Part shown: piece by piece, positions 6,250-13,506 of the stretch
Numbering within the stretch: position 1 is the stretch's first letter
Layout: every line of letters begins with the position of its first letter
Program-made: the position numbers and the translations under genes
The notes under the pieces: model-generated
Told to the model about the DNA's origin: nothing
Database searches by the model: none
What the model saw: only the letters and a program-made list of their open reading frames with translations
From: a bacterium
GTDB taxonomy: Bacteria; Spirochaetota; UBA4802; UBA5550
Assembly (NCBI GenBank): GCA_024224995.1
Contig: JAAENB010000191.1
Span: 1 to 54,028 of the forward strand
Reading direction: 5' to 3'
Length of the DNA stretch: 54,028 nucleotides

Positions 6250-8295
6250 TTATAAAAACAGCTCTCGAACAACAATAGTTCCAGGCAATAATGCTCTATA
6301 ATCAGCATTTCCAATATTAGAGTACAACATTTCCATGCCATTTGGTGAATCGATATCATCAGGATTGAGCTTTCCCTCCGAAGACCGGGAACTAAAGTCG
6401 TGTATTACCAGCTCAACATGATCTCTGTCCATTACCCTGAAAAAATCCTTCATATACTTCGAAAAGGTAAAACCTGACGATAAAAAACATTTTGAAACCA
6501 GGCTGTTCTTAGCAATGGTTACATAAGCATTCATATTCTCAAAATCCGGAGTTTTAATATAGAGTGTGAGTTTTTCAATAGAAAACCTGTTTATATAAGC
6601 CGCGATCTTTTTACCGGCCGCGCCTCCGGGCAATTGTCCTATTAACGATGCCCGGTTATTCCGGACCACAAGAACAATTTTATTGTCTTTATGTTTGATA
6701 ACTGTTATGCAGCTTTCTGTTGATCTTCCGGGATGTAAAAATAGCCAGGCAATAAGAAATGCCGCCACGATAGGAAGAAAACGCAGGTTCTTTCGTTTAA
6801 TACCGGGAAAGAGAACCAATACTACCGGAACCAGGAGAAGCAGGAAGGCAATTCCCAGCACCGGGCTTATTCCCTCTACGGTAAAATGTCCGTTTAACCC
6901 GGCCATATATTCCACCAGCACTCTGTTTATATCATAAATAAAATCAGTGATTGTACCCAGGATCTTTGCTCCCTCCTCCCATACCAGGGAACAACAATTT
7001 GCCGCGATAGACAGTATCAGGATCAGGGCTACCAGGGGAACAAGAATGATGTTTGATAATACTCCCGTAAGATTGAGCTCTCCCATATGTATTATAATAA
7101 CCGGGATCACCAGTACCTGGGCAGATACGGTAATGGATAATGAACTTGCCAGCCGATCGGGCAGGAACAAAAATATCTCCTTATAGAACCGGTGAAATAA
7201 TAATATGCCAAAGGTTGCTCCAAAACTTAGCTGGAATCCCGGGTTGAATAATTCAAAAGGATAAATTATTAATACAATAATAGCAGTGATAAAAAGCGTG
7301 TTAAAAATATTCTTATTCAGAAAAAAGATCTCCTGTATTGTATAAATCGCAAACATCAGGCAGGCCCTGACAAGAGATACGGGCATATCGGTCAAATAGA
7401 GATAAAAAAACAGGATCATAAGAGTGCTCAAAAGTATATAAGTTCTATTGATTCTCATTTGCCCCAGTATTAAAAGCGGGATCGACGCGATTATCCCCAC
7501 ATGCAGCCCTGATGCCGCAAGAGCGTGAAGAACTCCCGCCCGTTTAAATCCGGCGATGGTAGCTTTATCTATATAATTTTTATTCCCAAAATATAAGGCC
7601 TTCAGGAGAGCTGCTGTCTCAGGTGAAAAGAGCGATCCAATAGTTGCGCCTATTTTTTGTTTCATCACATCTTTAAAAGAATCCGGGGATTTTTGAACAA
7701 CCATGTAATTATCATCCAGGTACGCGGTATAACGAATCCCTTTTCTAAAGAGAAAAACTTCGTAGCCCTTTTTCCTGTTCGGGGAAATTATTTTTAGCCG
7801 GGCATCTGTTGTAATAATATCTCCCGGTTTTAACCGGGAATCTCCGGGTAAATATAAAAGAACACAGGGATCTTCGCTTTTGTTGGAAAACACTGCCTGT
7901 GCCTGGAAACCATACCTTTTCATGGTAATTGTTTTTATGCCGAACGTACGCACTCTATTTTCCGCTGTATTAACGGATCTTTCAGACACAGAGTTCGATA
8001 TATTCGGATACAGGAATATAAACAATCCTGCTATTAGAATTAATAATAATCCCACACTTACGATATTCCGGTTCTCCGGACCGGTTTTCCTCATGGAGTT
8101 TCCGTATACTACAGGAAAAAAAACTATCGAAAGGATTATTATCAATATGGCAACTATCATACTATTCCAATCTTTTAGACAATAAGAATCGATTATTAAT
8201 ATTGATGAGATCAATAATAGTAATACCCAAAAAGAAGGCACAAAGATCCCCGTTGCTATTTCCTTGAATTCCCGTAAATTTAATTTTTTATTCAT
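6250..8295 (-). CDS. comEC: ComEC/Rec2-family DNA uptake channel
   Basis: The start is ATG 8295, which has GGGAGG 7 bp upstream; a start 16 codons earlier would lack this. The 681-residue protein begins with several hydrophobic helices (about 10-90), then a soluble oligonucleotide-binding-like domain (about 95-210). The polytopic competence domain follows (about 215-490), with the conserved LHALAASGLHVGII and PVSLVRACLM segments. The C-terminal 180 residues correspond in position to the metallo-beta-lactamase-like domain but lack HxHxDH, so nuclease activity is doubtful. ComEC carries single-stranded DNA across the inner membrane in natural transformation. No other competence gene is in the window. 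A hairpin with T-runs precedes the gene. Confidence 0.85.
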   Translation of the reverse strand: MNKKLNLREFKEIATGIFVPSFWVLLLLISSILIIDSYCLKDWNSMIVAILIIILSIVFFPVVYGNSMRKTGPENRNIVSVGLLLILIAGLFIFLYPNISNSVSERSVNTAENRVRTFGIKTITMKRYGFQAQAVFSNKSEDPCVLLYLPGDSRLKPGDIITTDARLKIISPNRKKGYEVFLFRKGIRYTAYLDDNYMVVQKSPDSFKDVMKQKIGATIGSLFSPETAALLKALYFGNKNYIDKATIAGFKRAGVLHALAASGLHVGIIASIPLLILGQMRINRTYILLSTLMILFFYLYLTDMPVSLVRACLMFAIYTIQEIFFLNKNIFNTLFITAIIVLIIYPFELFNPGFQLSFGATFGILLFHRFYKEIFLFLPDRLASSLSITVSAQVLVIPVIIIHMGELNLTGVLSNIILVPLVALILILSIAANCCSLVWEEGAKILGTITDFIYDINRVLVEYMAGLNGHFTVEGISPVLGIAFLLLLVPVVLVLFPGIKRKNLRFLPIVAAFLIAWLFLHPGRSTESCITVIKHKDNKIVLVVRNNRASLIGQLPGGAAGKKIAAYINRFSIEKLTLYIKTPDFENMNAYVTIAKNSLVSKCFLSSGFTFSKYMKDFFRVMDRDHVELVIHDFSSRSSEGKLNPDDIDSPNGMEMLYSNIGNADYRALLPGTIVVRELFL

Positions 8296-8318
8296 TATAA
8301 ATTCCTCCCATATTAAAT

Positions 8319-8359
8319 AAAAATGGGGTAGACTGTATTTCACCGCCTACCCCATTTTT
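8319..8359. terminator. Bidirectional-type terminator hairpin
   Basis: Thirteen-base arms, AAAAATGGGGTAG (8319-8331) and CTACCCCATTTTT (8347-8359), with a 15-base loop, flanked by T-runs on both strands (T10 on the plus strand). On the minus strand it would end transcripts from the beta-barrel gene at 8616 before comEC starts. Confidence 0.65.
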
Positions 8360-8473
8360 TTTTTATTAATTAGTCCCTATATATTAATACGAATAAGAAT
8401 GAAAAATCGTAAATTTTTTTGGCCTAAAAATGAGAAAAAATGAAAAAAAAGTAAAAAAAATGCGATTTTAGAC

Positions 8474-8552
8474 GAGACAGCACCTCAGAGCTCTTTTAAG
8501 GAGTGAAAATATTCTTATTTCACCCCTTAAAAGAGCTCTGAGGTGCTGTCTC
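8474..8552. repeat. 35-bp near-perfect inverted repeat
   Basis: Arms 8474-8508 and 8518-8552 match at 34 of 35 positions and enclose a 9-base loop. The left arm begins GAGACAGCACCTCAGAGC. It sits in an A-rich gap (8360-8615) downstream of the beta-barrel gene, with no ORF and no T-run next to the stem. It is much longer than a terminator needs, so RNA processing, mRNA 3'-end protection or a mobile hairpin are all possible. The rest of the gap shows nothing but A/T-rich sequence. Confidence 0.85.
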
Positions 8553-8615
8553 AATGATACTTTTGAAATAAAAAAATGGAATAAAAAAAGAGAGAAATCG
8601 ATAAAGAGGAGCAGG

Positions 8616-9224
8616 TTAGATTCTGCCGACCTTGAACATAAAGCCGATATTCGCGCCAAAAAAGAACTTTGTAGAGCTTTCTCCCATGCCGTAAACACCG
8701 TAATAGGCAACAGCTTCGAAGAAAAATTTTGTATCAAACGTGGTATTTAAGACAAATCCCAGGGGGAGCTGGCCTCCGGCGCTGCCATTGTAGTCAAGGT
8801 TTGATGGGGGAGATTCAAAATAGCAGCCAAGCCCGGCAAAAAGAGAAAAGAAATTATTGATCTGCCAGTTATATTTTCCTGAAAGAGTATAAAAGGGGTG
8901 CAGGAGGGTACCGTTATCGTTTATATTATGCATATAGTAAATCCTGAAATCACCTATGAAAAAATTGACAAAGATATTAAAAACAACTCCTCCCATAGCA
9001 TGAAAACCGGAAATGCTTTGATTCTCTCTCTGAGTTCCGGTCCAGTCGGAATATTGAATAAAATTCATTCCGCCTCCGGCTACAGGACCAATATAGGTGT
9101 AATGCAGTTCCTTTTCACTTCTGAGCTGCCTGGCTTCTGTCTGGGCCATTAGTACCGGCACAGACACCAGCAGGAACAGCGAAGTAAAAAGAATAATTTT
9201 TATATGCTTAGTATATTCAGCCAA
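8616..9224 (-). CDS. Secreted beta-barrel-like outer-membrane protein, hypothetical
   Basis: A 202-residue protein with an N-terminal signal peptide (KIILFTSLFLLVSVPVLMAQ, cleavage probably after AQ). The mature part is rich in alternating aromatic and glycine residues. It ends in strands such as FFFGANIGFMF, followed by KVGRI. This is the pattern of a small outer-membrane beta-barrel (OmpA/OmpW size), although the last residue is Ile rather than Phe. It starts 6 bp after the LolA-like gene, so the two are co-transcribed. No specific family is recognised; function unknown. Confidence 0.6.
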   Translation of the reverse strand: MAEYTKHIKIILFTSLFLLVSVPVLMAQTEARQLRSEKELHYTYIGPVAGGGMNFIQYSDWTGTQRENQSISGFHAMGGVVFNIFVNFFIGDFRIYYMHNINDNGTLLHPFYTLSGKYNWQINNFFSLFAGLGCYFESPPSNLDYNGSAGGQLPLGFVLNTTFDTKFFFEAVAYYGVYGMGESSTKFFFGANIGFMFKVGRI

Positions 9225-9230
9225 ATATCT

Positions 9231-9839
9231 TTACCTTACATTTAAAGGATTTTTTACAACCTGGGCATTTGCCGGTACATTAAAATCAAATAAACTCCTC
9301 ATTACAGGCGCGGAGAAACTTCTGTTTGATATTGAGAAACTGGTCGTTTCTCCGGCTCCATTCTTGAGAATGGCCCGTTTTAGAAAAAAAGTTGAATCGA
9401 GTAGAAGAATAATCTCCGGGTATGTTTTCCCGCCGCTTTTCAGCTTCAGGGTATACCCACTGGCACTTTGTGATGTAAGAATTGCCATGTACCCCTGAGT
9501 GAGCCCGGCTATACCGCCTGATGACCCGGGGTAAAGATCCTGAACTCCGCAAATATTGCTGCTGGGACTGTATATCCAGAGTCTTTTTCCATTGGATACG
9601 ACAATTTTCCCGGCCGGGCTGCTGAATTTGACATAGATCATGCCGGGATTCAGATATTTAAAACTTCCGGTGAAAGTTTGCCCTGTATGATCGGACCATG
9701 AGATTATGCCTGTTAGTTTGGATATTCCGTACATCCTGCTTCGAAATTTTGCTGCTGCTTCATCCCCTGTAAGGGAATATGATGCTGTTGCGTAAAACAG
9801 GCATATTGGTAAAACAATAATTCGTATTATAGATTTCAT
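9231..9839 (-). CDS. LolA-like outer-membrane lipoprotein carrier
   Basis: A 202-residue protein with signal peptide (RIIVLPICLFYATASYS). The mature part has LolA-fold features: GSFKYLNPGMIYVKFSSPAGKIVVSNGKRLWIYSP, a strand-rich open barrel, and a C-terminal FDFNVPANAQVV strand typical of LolA. LolA takes lipoproteins from the LolCDE exporter across the periplasm; the paralogues of some bacteria act on other lipids. It lies directly upstream of a beta-barrel candidate. AAGGAG is 16 bp before the ATG, which is far, but no better start is in frame. The family call is good; whether it is the principal LolA cannot be judged. Confidence 0.75.
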   Translation of the reverse strand: MKSIIRIIVLPICLFYATASYSLTGDEAAAKFRSRMYGISKLTGIISWSDHTGQTFTGSFKYLNPGMIYVKFSSPAGKIVVSNGKRLWIYSPSSNICGVQDLYPGSSGGIAGLTQGYMAILTSQSASGYTLKLKSGGKTYPEIILLLDSTFFLKRAILKNGAGETTSFSISNRSFSAPVMRSLFDFNVPANAQVVKNPLNVR

Positions 9840-9938
9840 GAGTATTTCTTATAATCTCCTTGTATATTAGAAACACCGAATTAATAATATTGTATAGCAG
9901 AGTAATTGCAATTAATATAAAAATATTACTAAAATAGG

Positions 9939-9967
9939 TTGATTTCAACAATTATTTCATATATATA
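9939..9967 (+). promoter_or_regulatory. Candidate promoter of the TPR gene
   Basis: TTGATT (9939-9944), 17-bp spacer, TATATA (9962-9967). It lies 67 bp before the start codon in the divergent AT-rich gap. The hexamers are only moderate matches. Confidence 0.35.
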
Positions 9968-10034
9968 CCATGTAAACGATTTTTCTTAAAAAAGAAGCTA
10001 TTGTGTAAACTATTTTCGAAAAAGGACTATACAA

Positions 10035-10853
10035 ATGTTGCGGCCACGACAAATAATTATCCCCCTTATGATTTTAGGGATAACAATTTCCATTTCGGTT
10101 CTATTCAGCAGACAGGTGTACCACTTTTATATTCATACCTGGTATATAACGATTAAGCAGCACAAACCCGAAGATATGATGAAAAATGCCCGGACCTTGC
10201 TTGCGGAAAAGGATACAACTGCCTATAAAAAAAAGGAATACCTTAAATTAATGCTCAATGTTTTTCCTGAAAACTACAAGATCAAACAATTTGCCGGGCG
10301 CTCCTATATCACCCTTGGTGAAGAGGAAAATGGTGCCTATTTGATCCTCTCCACTATTGATTACATCAATCTTGATGATAATAAAGAGAATAAACAGGGT
10401 GATAAGAGTAATATAGATATCATTAATTACGGGAAAATAGAACATCACGAAATAGAGATCCCTGATCTGCGTGAGGCTGTACAGGTCCTTTTTAAAAAAA
10501 AATTATACGGAGATATTGTTGGCGCTCTCAAAAGAAGCCGTCTTTATTCTGATCCCGAGATCCTATACTGTTACGGAGTATCATTATATAAACGGGAAAA
10601 ATATGATAAGGCTGTCAAACAGCTCCTGAAAGCAGAAAACAACGGGAAAACCGGGTTTGAAATAAATTACTACATCGGTCTTGCATATGAAAAACTAAAT
10701 AAACCGGTTTACGCTGTCCCCTATCTCGAAGAGGCCCGTACTCTCTATCCCGGGGATAGAGGAGTAAACAGCTCTCTTATTCGAGTCTACAAAAAAGCGG
10801 GAAAGATCAAAAAAGCGGAACAACTGATCAGGCTTCAGAGAAGATGGCGCTAA
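10035..10853 (+). CDS. Membrane-anchored TPR-repeat protein
   Basis: A 272-residue protein with an N-terminal membrane anchor (IIIPLMILGITISISVLF) after basic residues. The soluble remainder contains at least three tetratricopeptide-like helical pairs, clearest from about 175 to 270: YCYGVSLYKREKYDKAVKQL, INYYIGLAYEKLNKPVYAVP and VNSSLIRVYKKAGKIKKAEQ. TPR arrays serve as protein-binding scaffolds. AAGGAC lies 8 bp before the ATG. It is convergent with the FlgO/CsgG-like gene at 10878, 24 bp apart. No partner is evident. Confidence 0.75.
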   Translation: MLRPRQIIIPLMILGITISISVLFSRQVYHFYIHTWYITIKQHKPEDMMKNARTLLAEKDTTAYKKKEYLKLMLNVFPENYKIKQFAGRSYITLGEEENGAYLILSTIDYINLDDNKENKQGDKSNIDIINYGKIEHHEIEIPDLREAVQVLFKKKLYGDIVGALKRSRLYSDPEILYCYGVSLYKREKYDKAVKQLLKAENNGKTGFEINYYIGLAYEKLNKPVYAVPYLEEARTLYPGDRGVNSSLIRVYKKAGKIKKAEQLIRLQRRWR

Positions 10854-10877
10854 TAAGCCCCACGTTTTTAATAATAA

Positions 10878-11927
10878 TTATTTCTTTTTAAATGGAGCTG
10901 CAAGGCGGGTAGACATTCTCTTTATCATTTTACCGCTAATCTCATGTATGGAGCTGCCGCTGATATTGGCCTGCATCCACACAAGATCCTTTCTTTTGAG
11001 ATCAATCGCGCGGACCCACGCGCTGGATCTGCTTCCATTAAAGCCGATTATCAACAAATAATCTATTGATCCCTTATAGGAGGAAGATAATTTTCCAAGA
11101 ATCCGTTCCTTGGTCTCCGGGTACTTCTGATCATATACCTGGTATACGTTCATTAAATATGAAACATGTTCATCATAGTCCCCGCCGCTCCAGGTTCCGC
11201 GCAGGAACTTTACCCGTTTTTTATCGGTAATTATGTCGTAGGAATTGTTTCTTGTATAGACGTGCTTGAATACGTCTATACCCTTTTCACTTACAATATT
11301 CTTGTTTAAATTGGCCTGGAAACTTGAGACCCGGTACCCTTTTGTGAGAAATCCATAATAGAGCGCGTTCATCTCGGCATTGTTCAGGTTCGTTAATATA
11401 GCCAGACGCGATCCGCCGGGAATCACTTTACTCAAATAGAGCTGCTCTTTTTTCATAAAATTGACGAGGATCATGGTTATCCTGTCCACGAGCTTAAAGA
11501 TCTCGGTCTCCATTTTACCGATATTGGTAAACGAAAAAATTCTGTTCGATTCTTTCGCGTATAGATACAGGACTATCTTAATATTATCATTTGCCAGGGG
11601 GGTGAAGTTACCAAAAATAAAAAAATCGAGATCCAGTTTTTTTGCTATCCCAGGCAGTTCATGCAGTTCATATTCCTTTTTCAGTTCCTCCTTATATTTT
11701 TTTAGCCGTTCATTTATAGTGGTTGGTTTTACCACCCTGACCTCAAAAATATTCTGTATGGAATTGGCAAAGGAATTTGGAAATATGGTTTCCAGGTAAT
11801 CAAAATTATAGTCAACAGACTTATTTGACAGGTACCCGAAGCCCATAGTTGGTGCTGCCTGCGCGCTCACCAGGAAAGGACCGCCAAGCAGCATCAAAAA
11901 AAGGAGGATAATTCGTAAGAATTTCAT
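10878..11927 (-). CDS. Secreted FlgO/CsgG-like protein, larger of a related pair
   Basis: A 349-residue protein with a clear signal peptide (IILLFLMLLGGPFLVSAQA). Residues about 28-150 have the layout of FlgO/CsgG/TolB-N-type domains: an opening FGYLSNKS strand, then the segment with DFFIFGNF, which resembles the [IL]GxY strand of those domains, and a following amphipathic strand with KIVLYLYAKESNR. The C-terminus (YLLIIGFNG, then RAIDLKRKDLVWMQANISG) resembles the C-terminus of the next protein (YLILLDLKD, RAINLRTYEIVWLEN). The genes are 3 bp apart, so this looks like a diverged pair acting together in the envelope. The precise role is unknown. Confidence 0.6.
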   Translation of the reverse strand: MKFLRIILLFLMLLGGPFLVSAQAAPTMGFGYLSNKSVDYNFDYLETIFPNSFANSIQNIFEVRVVKPTTINERLKKYKEELKKEYELHELPGIAKKLDLDFFIFGNFTPLANDNIKIVLYLYAKESNRIFSFTNIGKMETEIFKLVDRITMILVNFMKKEQLYLSKVIPGGSRLAILTNLNNAEMNALYYGFLTKGYRVSSFQANLNKNIVSEKGIDVFKHVYTRNNSYDIITDKKRVKFLRGTWSGGDYDEHVSYLMNVYQVYDQKYPETKERILGKLSSSYKGSIDYLLIIGFNGSRSSAWVRAIDLKRKDLVWMQANISGSSIHEISGKMIKRMSTRLAAPFKKK

Positions 11928-11930
11928 TCC

Positions 11931-12500
11931 TTACCTTCCGGACATACTCGCAATAAAATGATCAAGAATTGTTTCAATATTGTCATAATAACCCGTGGGA
12001 TAATTTTCGAGCCATACGATTTCATAGGTCCGCAGGTTAATGGCTCTTCCCCAGGTTACGCCGCCCCAATCTTTCAGATCCAGTAGAATAAGGTACTGCA
12101 CTCCCCATTTATTCTTGATCTCTTCCAGAAGATTTGCTTTGTTTATCTCAAAGTTATAAAAATGAAGCTTATAGACATTATTATATGTCTTTTCCATGGA
12201 TTTTAGTCCGCTTGGAACTTTGTGAGATACTTTTTTTAGATCTTTTATATCAAAAATATCTCTCATTTTATAGAGATCCGAAGCATTGATCGCTTTCACT
12301 TTAAATCCCTGGGAAAGAAATTTCGCCAATACTACATTTTTTATATTATTTTTCGCGTCAATAATTACCGCGATCTGGCTTCCCGGTGCAACTGCCCGCT
12401 TCCCACCGGGATAAACGACCCGTTTTTTACTTGAGCATGAGACCAGGAATATTATTAGCAGAGTTACTATTAGAAGTATTTTTTTATTTGAGACCAACAT
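11931..12500 (-). CDS. Lipoprotein related to the C-terminus of its downstream neighbour
   Basis: A 189-residue lipoprotein: signal sequence with lipobox LVSC, acylated Cys22. Mature residues about 40-65 (IAVIIDAKNN, LAKFLSQGFKVKAINASDLY) are like the middle of the following protein (LAILTNLNN, GFLTKGYRVSSFQAN). The C-terminal block WGVQYLILLDLKD-WGRAINLRTYEIVWLEN matches the same block in that protein. This suggests a GNA1162/CsgG-type nucleotide-independent alpha/beta fold; the identity is uncertain. It is the first gene of a two-gene operon with its own promoter and a palindromic site at the transcription start. Confidence 0.6.
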   Translation of the reverse strand: MLVSNKKILLIVTLLIIFLVSCSSKKRVVYPGGKRAVAPGSQIAVIIDAKNNIKNVVLAKFLSQGFKVKAINASDLYKMRDIFDIKDLKKVSHKVPSGLKSMEKTYNNVYKLHFYNFEINKANLLEEIKNKWGVQYLILLDLKDWGGVTWGRAINLRTYEIVWLENYPTGYYDNIETILDHFIASMSGR

Positions 12501-12553
12501 CTGTTTACCTCACCTTCTACAGATTTAATATCCACGCTACTACACACTTTTCG

Positions 12554-12600
12554 AGTAGATATCTACTTACTAATATACTATATAAAAAAAAGAATATCAA
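12554..12600 (-). promoter_or_regulatory. Promoter with 14-bp palindrome at the start site
   Basis: On the minus strand TTGATA (12600-12595), 17 bp, TATATT (12577-12572) form a promoter. The perfect palindrome AGTAGATATCTACT (12567-12554) covers the predicted +1 region near 12565. Position and symmetry suggest an operator that controls the two FlgO/CsgG-like genes. Confidence 0.5.
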
Positions 12601-12650
12601 CAAAAAAACGCAAATAAAGCCAGTAGGCGACAAGGGTGCAGTTTAATCTT

Positions 12651-12750
12651 TTGGGGTGCGCTCGGGAATTAGTCCTGTTGGCACAGGCTGCAAAAAAACA
12701 GGCTATGCCAAACATACCAGGGAGGTGGTCCTGTTTTTCATAGCCTGTCC
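12651..12750 (+). repeat. Short member of the GCGC-GGGA dispersed repeat family
   Basis: The segment starting GGGGTGCGCTCGGGAATTAG resembles the core from 1852 (GGTGCGCGCGGGAATGAG) and, with a gap, the heads of the copies at 24524, 27460, 29404 and 29620 (GCGCGAGGGA...TTTAGTCC). It carries a small hairpin (CCTGT-TGGC-ACAGG) and then the terminator stem. Both this copy and the 1858 copy share a later CCAG-GGTGG block. The rest of the gap (12601-12650) shows nothing. Confidence 0.45.
12698..12748 (-). terminator. Terminator of the SurA-like gene
   Basis: On the minus strand ACAGGCTATG (12748-12739) pairs with CATAGCCTGT (12707-12698) around a 31-base loop, followed by seven T. It lies 28 bp after the stop of the SurA-like gene and is formed by repeat-family sequence. 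Confidence 0.6.
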
Positions 12751-12775
12751 GATTCTTACAATATATATAACGTTA

Positions 12776-13462
12776 TTACTTTGTTTCTTCTTTTTTCTCT
12801 TCTTTCTTTTCAGGAGTTGACTTGTCATCTCCCTGCGTCTTCATATATTTCTTAAATCCCTCTTTATTTATCTTGCTTTCGGCAATAAGAGTATTTACGT
12901 ATTCCTGCATTATTCTCGGGGATTTTTGCCTTGAGAGTTTATTTTTTATATACATTATAACCATGTCGTCTACGGGCCTTCCTTGAAACTCATTCGGGTT
13001 CTTCTGGTAATAAGCATTTGCCTCTTCATCCGTAATACTTATCTTGTTTTTTAATTTTTTCATGATATAGAATTGGTTAACCCCTTGCATTTTAGCCATT
13101 TCCATATAAGCATCAAGCTCTTTCTTATCGATTGTTTCATCTGACAACGCTTTTTTATAGATCAGCTTCTGGTTAATCAAAGCATCAAGAACAAAGGCTT
13201 TTGAAAGCAACTGCTGAATTTGCGGATTCTGTTTCGATGGATCGGCGGCTATTTTGTCAACTTCCTCGTTTGTTTCAACCTGTAACGCGCCTTTAGCCTG
13301 GAGATAGTAAAAAGTGTTGAGTTCATCACTGGTAATCGTTTCTTCGTCAATTTTAGCTACGACTTCCCCTTTCTTTTCTTTGTCAAAGCAGGAGGTGAGA
13401 AAAAATACTGAAAATGTAAATATTGAAATGATAAGCGTTAGTATTATTCTTTTTGATTTCAT
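12776..13462 (-). CDS. SurA-N-like periplasmic chaperone lipoprotein
   Basis: A 228-residue lipoprotein with lipobox LTSC (Cys25). The mature part begins VVAKIDEETITSDELNTFYY, the opening of SurA/PrsA/PpiD N-terminal domains. A helical region follows, with VLDALINQKLIYKKA and ITDEEANAYYQKNPNEFQ, both characteristic of this chaperone family. There is no parvulin PPIase domain; the protein ends in a Lys/Glu-rich tail. It should act as a periplasmic chaperone or assembly factor anchored to a membrane. It starts 44 bp after mfd and may be read from the mfd transcript, ending at the terminator at 12698. Confidence 0.75.
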   Translation of the reverse strand: MKSKRIILTLIISIFTFSVFFLTSCFDKEKKGEVVAKIDEETITSDELNTFYYLQAKGALQVETNEEVDKIAADPSKQNPQIQQLLSKAFVLDALINQKLIYKKALSDETIDKKELDAYMEMAKMQGVNQFYIMKKLKNKISITDEEANAYYQKNPNEFQGRPVDDMVIMYIKNKLSRQKSPRIMQEYVNTLIAESKINKEGFKKYMKTQGDDKSTPEKKEEKKEETK

Positions 13463-13506
13463 TGTATTATCCTTTGTTTGTAAGTTTTACCATGCGAAAT
13501 TACCAG

